A stretch of DNA of 64,000 bases from Pyrinomonadaceae bacterium (lineage in GTDB: Bacteria > Acidobacteriota > Blastocatellia > Pyrinomonadales > Pyrinomonadaceae). This document shows, one piece after another, positions 60,100-64,000 of this stretch. The notes beneath the pieces were generated by a model, which was not told the origin of the DNA, ran no database searches, and saw only the letters and a program-made list of their open reading frames with translations. The stretch is taken from positions 1 to 64,000 of the forward strand of contig JACVRN010000008.1 in assembly GCA_014534425.1 (NCBI GenBank), in the 5' to 3' direction. Made by a program: the position numbers and the translations under genes. Each line of letters begins with the position of its first letter. Within the stretch, counting starts at the first letter, position 1.

Positions 60100-61376
60100 G
60101 CGTTGCGCCCTTTTAGAGCAGACATTATAGCAGACCCTTCATGGAACAATCGTGACACGGGCTTCGGCGTCGTTGTAGGCTCTGGCACAGGCGTCGGCGT
60201 TGGTTTAGTCAGGGGCATGCTCGAACGCTTGCGCCACAGCACGGCGACTGTCGTGCCGTCGGGTCTCTGCGCCATGCCGACTATGTTTCCGAGAGCGTCT
60301 ATGTCGTAGGCTATGGAACTGCCCCGGCTGAACTCCGCAGGAAGCAGCGAGTGTAAATCCAGAACACTTTCAGCCGTGCCCGACCAGCGCAGTGCGTGTG
60401 ACTGGCTGCCGGTCGCGGGAGTGCTGCCGGAGCCTACCTGATTCACTCCGTTCGTCGCCCACGCAACGGTCGTAACGTAACCGGCTGGATGAAGGCTGAC
60501 GGCGCTCTGGGCGGTGCCGTGCCACAGCATTGCACGACTGTAGCCGTCGCCGCTCGTGTTGAATGCATAGCCGACTTGCTCGTCACCGCTAACGCCTTCT
60601 GCAAAGGAATGAGTGAAGCCCGCAGGATGCAGCACGACTACGCTCGAAGCTGTGCCTGACCAGAGCAGGGCGCGGTAGGGCGCATTATTAGAAGAGGTGC
60701 GGAAGTAACCGTTTCCTACCTGTCGATTGCCGTCCGTGTCCTGTGCGTAACTGCGCTCGCAGCCTATGCCGGAAGGGTGTAAGTCAACGACGCTCTGCGC
60801 CGAGCCTCGCCAGAGCGCTGCGTGCTCTACGATGATTCGCTCATAAGAGGTATAGAAGTAGTAGTTAATGTTGCCGACTTGCTGACCGCCCGCCGCAGCC
60901 CTGGCGATGGAGTCAGTCCAATTGCCGGAAGGGTGCAGGTCAACGTAGCTGTTGGCGCTACTCTGCCACAACAGGGCGTGTCGGCTGAAAGCGGTCGGCG
61001 CGCCCTGCCCGTATCCGACCTGTCGCTGCCCGTCAGTGTCCAGCGCCGCAGAGTAACGGAAGTCAGGCGGATTCAAGTCGACGGCAGCCGCGCCGTCCTG
61101 CGACCAGAGAACAGCATGAGTTTCATCCGGTCTAGGCGCGCCGCTAATGCGTCCCGTGCCTGCGGCTTGCCCTGCTCCGACGCCCTGACACGAAGAGTTG
61201 GTTAATAATGCAGGCGCGGGCAGTAAGACCACTTCATACTCTGTAGCCTGCGCGCTCAGGTCAGAGGGCCGGATTTGAGAATGATAACGCGCGCCGGATA
61301 AAAGCAGGACGGAGCAGATGAGCAAAAACGAAACTCTCTTTTTACAGAGAGCAGATGGCGGATTCATGCTTCGCAT
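60096..61376 (-). CDS. HAF-repeat-like secreted protein
   Basis: About six copies of HALLW(R/S)G(T/S)A-S-VDLHP-G units; overlaps redoxin start by ATGA. Confidence 0.78.
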   Translation of the reverse strand: MRSMNPPSALCKKRVSFLLICSVLLLSGARYHSQIRPSDLSAQATEYEVVLLPAPALLTNSSCQGVGAGQAAGTGRISGAPRPDETHAVLWSQDGAAAVDLNPPDFRYSAALDTDGQRQVGYGQGAPTAFSRHALLWQSSANSYVDLHPSGNWTDSIARAAAGGQQVGNINYYFYTSYERIIVEHAALWRGSAQSVVDLHPSGIGCERSYAQDTDGNRQVGNGYFRTSSNNAPYRALLWSGTASSVVVLHPAGFTHSFAEGVSGDEQVGYAFNTSGDGYSRAMLWHGTAQSAVSLHPAGYVTTVAWATNGVNQVGSGSTPATGSQSHALRWSGTAESVLDLHSLLPAEFSRGSSIAYDIDALGNIVGMAQRPDGTTVAVLWRKRSSMPLTKPTPTPVPEPTTTPKPVSRLFHEGSAIMSALKGRNA

Positions 61377-61465
61377 CTTTCATTAAAGCAGTGCTTAGCC
61401 GGATTGTAGGGCGCACCCCTTTGGGTAGTAGGTCAATTTGGGATTGAGGTTGGTGGAAGGTGCGA

Positions 61466-61551
61466 TTCACCACAGAGGCACAGAGTAATCACAGAGGATT
61501 GAATCTCAACTCTCTGTGCTATCTCTGAGAACTCTGTACCTCTGTGGTGAA
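61466..61551. repeat. Imperfect inverted repeat, REP/MITE-like
   Basis: ttcaccacagaggcacagag ... ctctgtacctctgtggtgaa. Confidence 0.7.
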
Positions 61552-61616
61552 AACCAATTCTCATTACTCTCAACTTCAAATTGAACCACTATCCCTCTTT
61601 TAGACTCGGACTATCT

Positions 61617-63884
61617 TTACGTGCGCTTGGCACCGATGCCTGTGCGTCTCCTGCCTCTGAAGTCCGTGAACGAGAACCCCGCGAAGGGTTCGTTGTAGTT
61701 ATAACCGTAGTCTTGCAGTAATTGAACCGCGAAGTCTTCTCCGAGCAGCATTGAAGCTGTGTAGTCGCTGCGCCAATGCACCCCCGCCCAATCGCGCCCC
61801 AGAGCTATGTTCGAGGCGAGCTTATCCAACTCTCCTCCGACGGTCAGTTGGTTATAGCCAGGCCCCGTGTAGCTCACTAGATTACCGTTGGCATCCGTCT
61901 GGTACACGGGAGTCGGAATAACTGCCTGGTCGTTGAAGAAGGCTTTGAGGATGGTCGCAGCCGCGCCCGCGAGCGTCGCGTGTCCGGCGGTGAACGAAGG
62001 ATGTATGGGCGAGCCTTCCGGGTAAGCCTGCGGCAGGAAGTAGTTGCCTCCCGTCTGCGTCGCTATACGCGGCAGGGCCGTAGAGTTATTAATCGCGCTG
62101 TTGATGGGATATGGCTTGATTCCCTTGAGCGTGAAATGAACCCTTCCGGCATACTCCTCCGGGCGCAGGCGGCGATGCACGAACCACTTCTGATACCAGG
62201 TGCCTTTGTGCGCGACGTACGCCACCTTGTTCAAGAGCGCAACGATGTGCGTCGGCCCGAAAGTGACAAAGCCCTCCTGCGTACAGTTGTTATTGTACGG
62301 ATTGTTCGGATCGAAAGGTATGCCGAGTCCTCCGCCGTCCAGCCGCATGGCATCCGGCACCATCAATATCAACCACAGCGCATTCCAGTAGGCTTGAGTG
62401 ATGGCATCAACCTGCACGTAACTTGTTATGTCGCGCGCGTTCGTGATTCGGCGACGCAGTTGAAGAAGCGCAGGCGGCGCAGGCATGCAGCCTCTCTGAA
62501 CAAAGAACCAGTCGTTCTGGTTCGTCATGTAGTTCTGCGCCGCAAGCGGCTGAATCATGTTGAAGATGGTCTGCCTGCCGTATGGAATGTCGCGTATGAG
62601 AAACTGCGATAGGTAAGGCCCTGTCAAGTCGCCGCGCGTAAAGCCTCGAAAGATTGTGCGCGGCGTAATGTTGTTGTAGGGGCCTGGGATTTGTCCGAGC
62701 GGCGTCATGGGATCTGTCGGAAATCCGCGCGGTTGCAGTCGCGGAGTTCTTCCCGGAGGAACGACTTCATACTGCGGCAAGCCTGCATACCATTTGTATC
62801 TGGTATTCAAATCCGCGACCGCCGCCGCGATGGTTGAGTCTGTGTCGTAGGAGATGAACGGAACGTCTCGCGCCAAGTCCATCCAGTACAACTCGACAGC
62901 CTCCGCAGCCTCGTCCGCGCTGGCAAAAGTCGGGGCCGGATTTGTTGCCAGTTGGTGCGAGTCTATGCCTTCCAAGTCATAAGCCAACCCGCCCTGTGGA
63001 TTGACCAGACGACGCTGCATGCCTACGGCGCTCAGCGTGCCCAGGCTGCTCAGGCGTGCCGTCTCTTCCTGCGGTACGTTGATTGACTTAGCGTTAGCTG
63101 CGGCCTGTTGATCCGCGCTCTCCTGGCTGGCCGTCTGAACAGGGCCGTCGTAGAGAGCGGCCTGGTCAGAAGCAGAGAGTTCGTTATACGTCGAGCTATC
63201 GGCTTCTGTCTGAGCATTAGGAACCGCCGACTCGTCCTGATAGTACACGTCGCTGTAACTGTACGTGTCCGTCGTCGATTCCGACATCGTCGTATCATAC
63301 TTACTGGCGCTGTTGCAGGGCACGCATCCCAGAGGAATCGCATTGAAGTCCGAAGGATTTCCAGTTCTCACAGCCCTGAGCAGGGCGCAATAAGCTGCCG
63401 GGTCAACTTCGCCAAGGTTGTTAATCTTAGCCAGCCCCTTGGTAAAGCTGCCTATGAAATACTGGTTTCTGTAGAGCGTTTCGTCGCCGTTGCAAGGGTG
63501 CGGCGGAATGCCCTGGATGCGTTCGTAAATGGCCGCCTCGACGCGTCTGGACAATGAAGTGTTGGCGCGTTGCGTGGGCGTCTGAAGCTCTATATCGCAG
63601 CCGGTGGTGCAACTGGTGGTGTATGTAGTTTCGCCCGTATCATCAGCAGGCATGACGGCTGTCTGCGACTTAATGAGTTTCGGAACGCCCAGAACGCTTG
63701 CGGCCACGGCGGCGGCAGTCACCTTGCCGAGGAAGGAGCGACGACTGCGAGAAATTGCCGGTTGCTCTTTCTCGTTCTCGTCAATCGTCGCGTGATTGCG
63801 CCTCAGTTCATCTTCGCGGTAAGTGGGGCACTGTTGCTTTTTACGGTTTGATGCGCCATGCGCGTTTTTCGATTTTTTCTTCAT
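61617..63884 (-). CDS. Vanadium-dependent haloperoxidase/PAP2-like protein with Tat signal
   Basis: SRRSFLGKVTAAAVAAS; SPIHPSFTAGHATLAGAAATIL; GRDWAGVHWRSDYTAS. Confidence 0.88.
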   Translation of the reverse strand: MKKKSKNAHGASNRKKQQCPTYREDELRRNHATIDENEKEQPAISRSRRSFLGKVTAAAVAASVLGVPKLIKSQTAVMPADDTGETTYTTSCTTGCDIELQTPTQRANTSLSRRVEAAIYERIQGIPPHPCNGDETLYRNQYFIGSFTKGLAKINNLGEVDPAAYCALLRAVRTGNPSDFNAIPLGCVPCNSASKYDTTMSESTTDTYSYSDVYYQDESAVPNAQTEADSSTYNELSASDQAALYDGPVQTASQESADQQAAANAKSINVPQEETARLSSLGTLSAVGMQRRLVNPQGGLAYDLEGIDSHQLATNPAPTFASADEAAEAVELYWMDLARDVPFISYDTDSTIAAAVADLNTRYKWYAGLPQYEVVPPGRTPRLQPRGFPTDPMTPLGQIPGPYNNITPRTIFRGFTRGDLTGPYLSQFLIRDIPYGRQTIFNMIQPLAAQNYMTNQNDWFFVQRGCMPAPPALLQLRRRITNARDITSYVQVDAITQAYWNALWLILMVPDAMRLDGGGLGIPFDPNNPYNNNCTQEGFVTFGPTHIVALLNKVAYVAHKGTWYQKWFVHRRLRPEEYAGRVHFTLKGIKPYPINSAINNSTALPRIATQTGGNYFLPQAYPEGSPIHPSFTAGHATLAGAAATILKAFFNDQAVIPTPVYQTDANGNLVSYTGPGYNQLTVGGELDKLASNIALGRDWAGVHWRSDYTASMLLGEDFAVQLLQDYGYNYNEPFAGFSFTDFRGRRRTGIGAKRT

Positions 63885-64000
63885 TGTCAGTCATCTCCCT
63901 TAAGGAAAAGCGTTGGTGATGACCGCACTCGCGCACTATAATGCCCCATTGTGAAGAGGCATCGTCTGCCCGCGCGCTAGTGCGGCAGTTGGTGTCATCG

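Overview
64 kb bacterial window. Acidobacteriota-like gene content (VWFA-related, Oar-like TonB receptors, TPR/CHAT, ECF sigma genes) is an inference. (1) About 1-15714 is an integrative element in the 3' part of tRNA-Val(UAC). A 30-bp att core is repeated at 1-30 and 15685-15714. The element carries a tyrosine integrase, a RepB-primase-like protein, a TPR/Fis-HTH regulator divergent from a small secreted peptide, a type III-like R-M operon with an extra nuclease-like gene, and a truncated tRNA-like relic beside the right att site. (2) About 16-34 kb is mostly ordinary chromosome: VWA protein, permeases, RRM protein, infA, ADH, PQQ sugar dehydrogenase, TonB receptor. (3) About 34-47.5 kb is the most unusual part. 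It has an ECF sigma factor fused to a zinc-finger/TM anti-sigma-like region, three secreted proteins, and a second sigma factor followed by a membrane TPR-CHAT protease split at a T9 run. Next come a Zn-ribbon/proline-rich protein, an unknown protein and a membrane-anchored trypsin-like protease. Four genes in this region share a repeated upstream motif (GCGTTACGTTT...AGATG-AAG). (4) About 49.5-64 kb holds a lipase, two VioB-like ferritin-fold proteins, a TonB receptor, a redoxin, a HAF-repeat protein and a Tat-exported vanadium-haloperoxidase-like protein. All family calls are from reading motifs; no searches were run.
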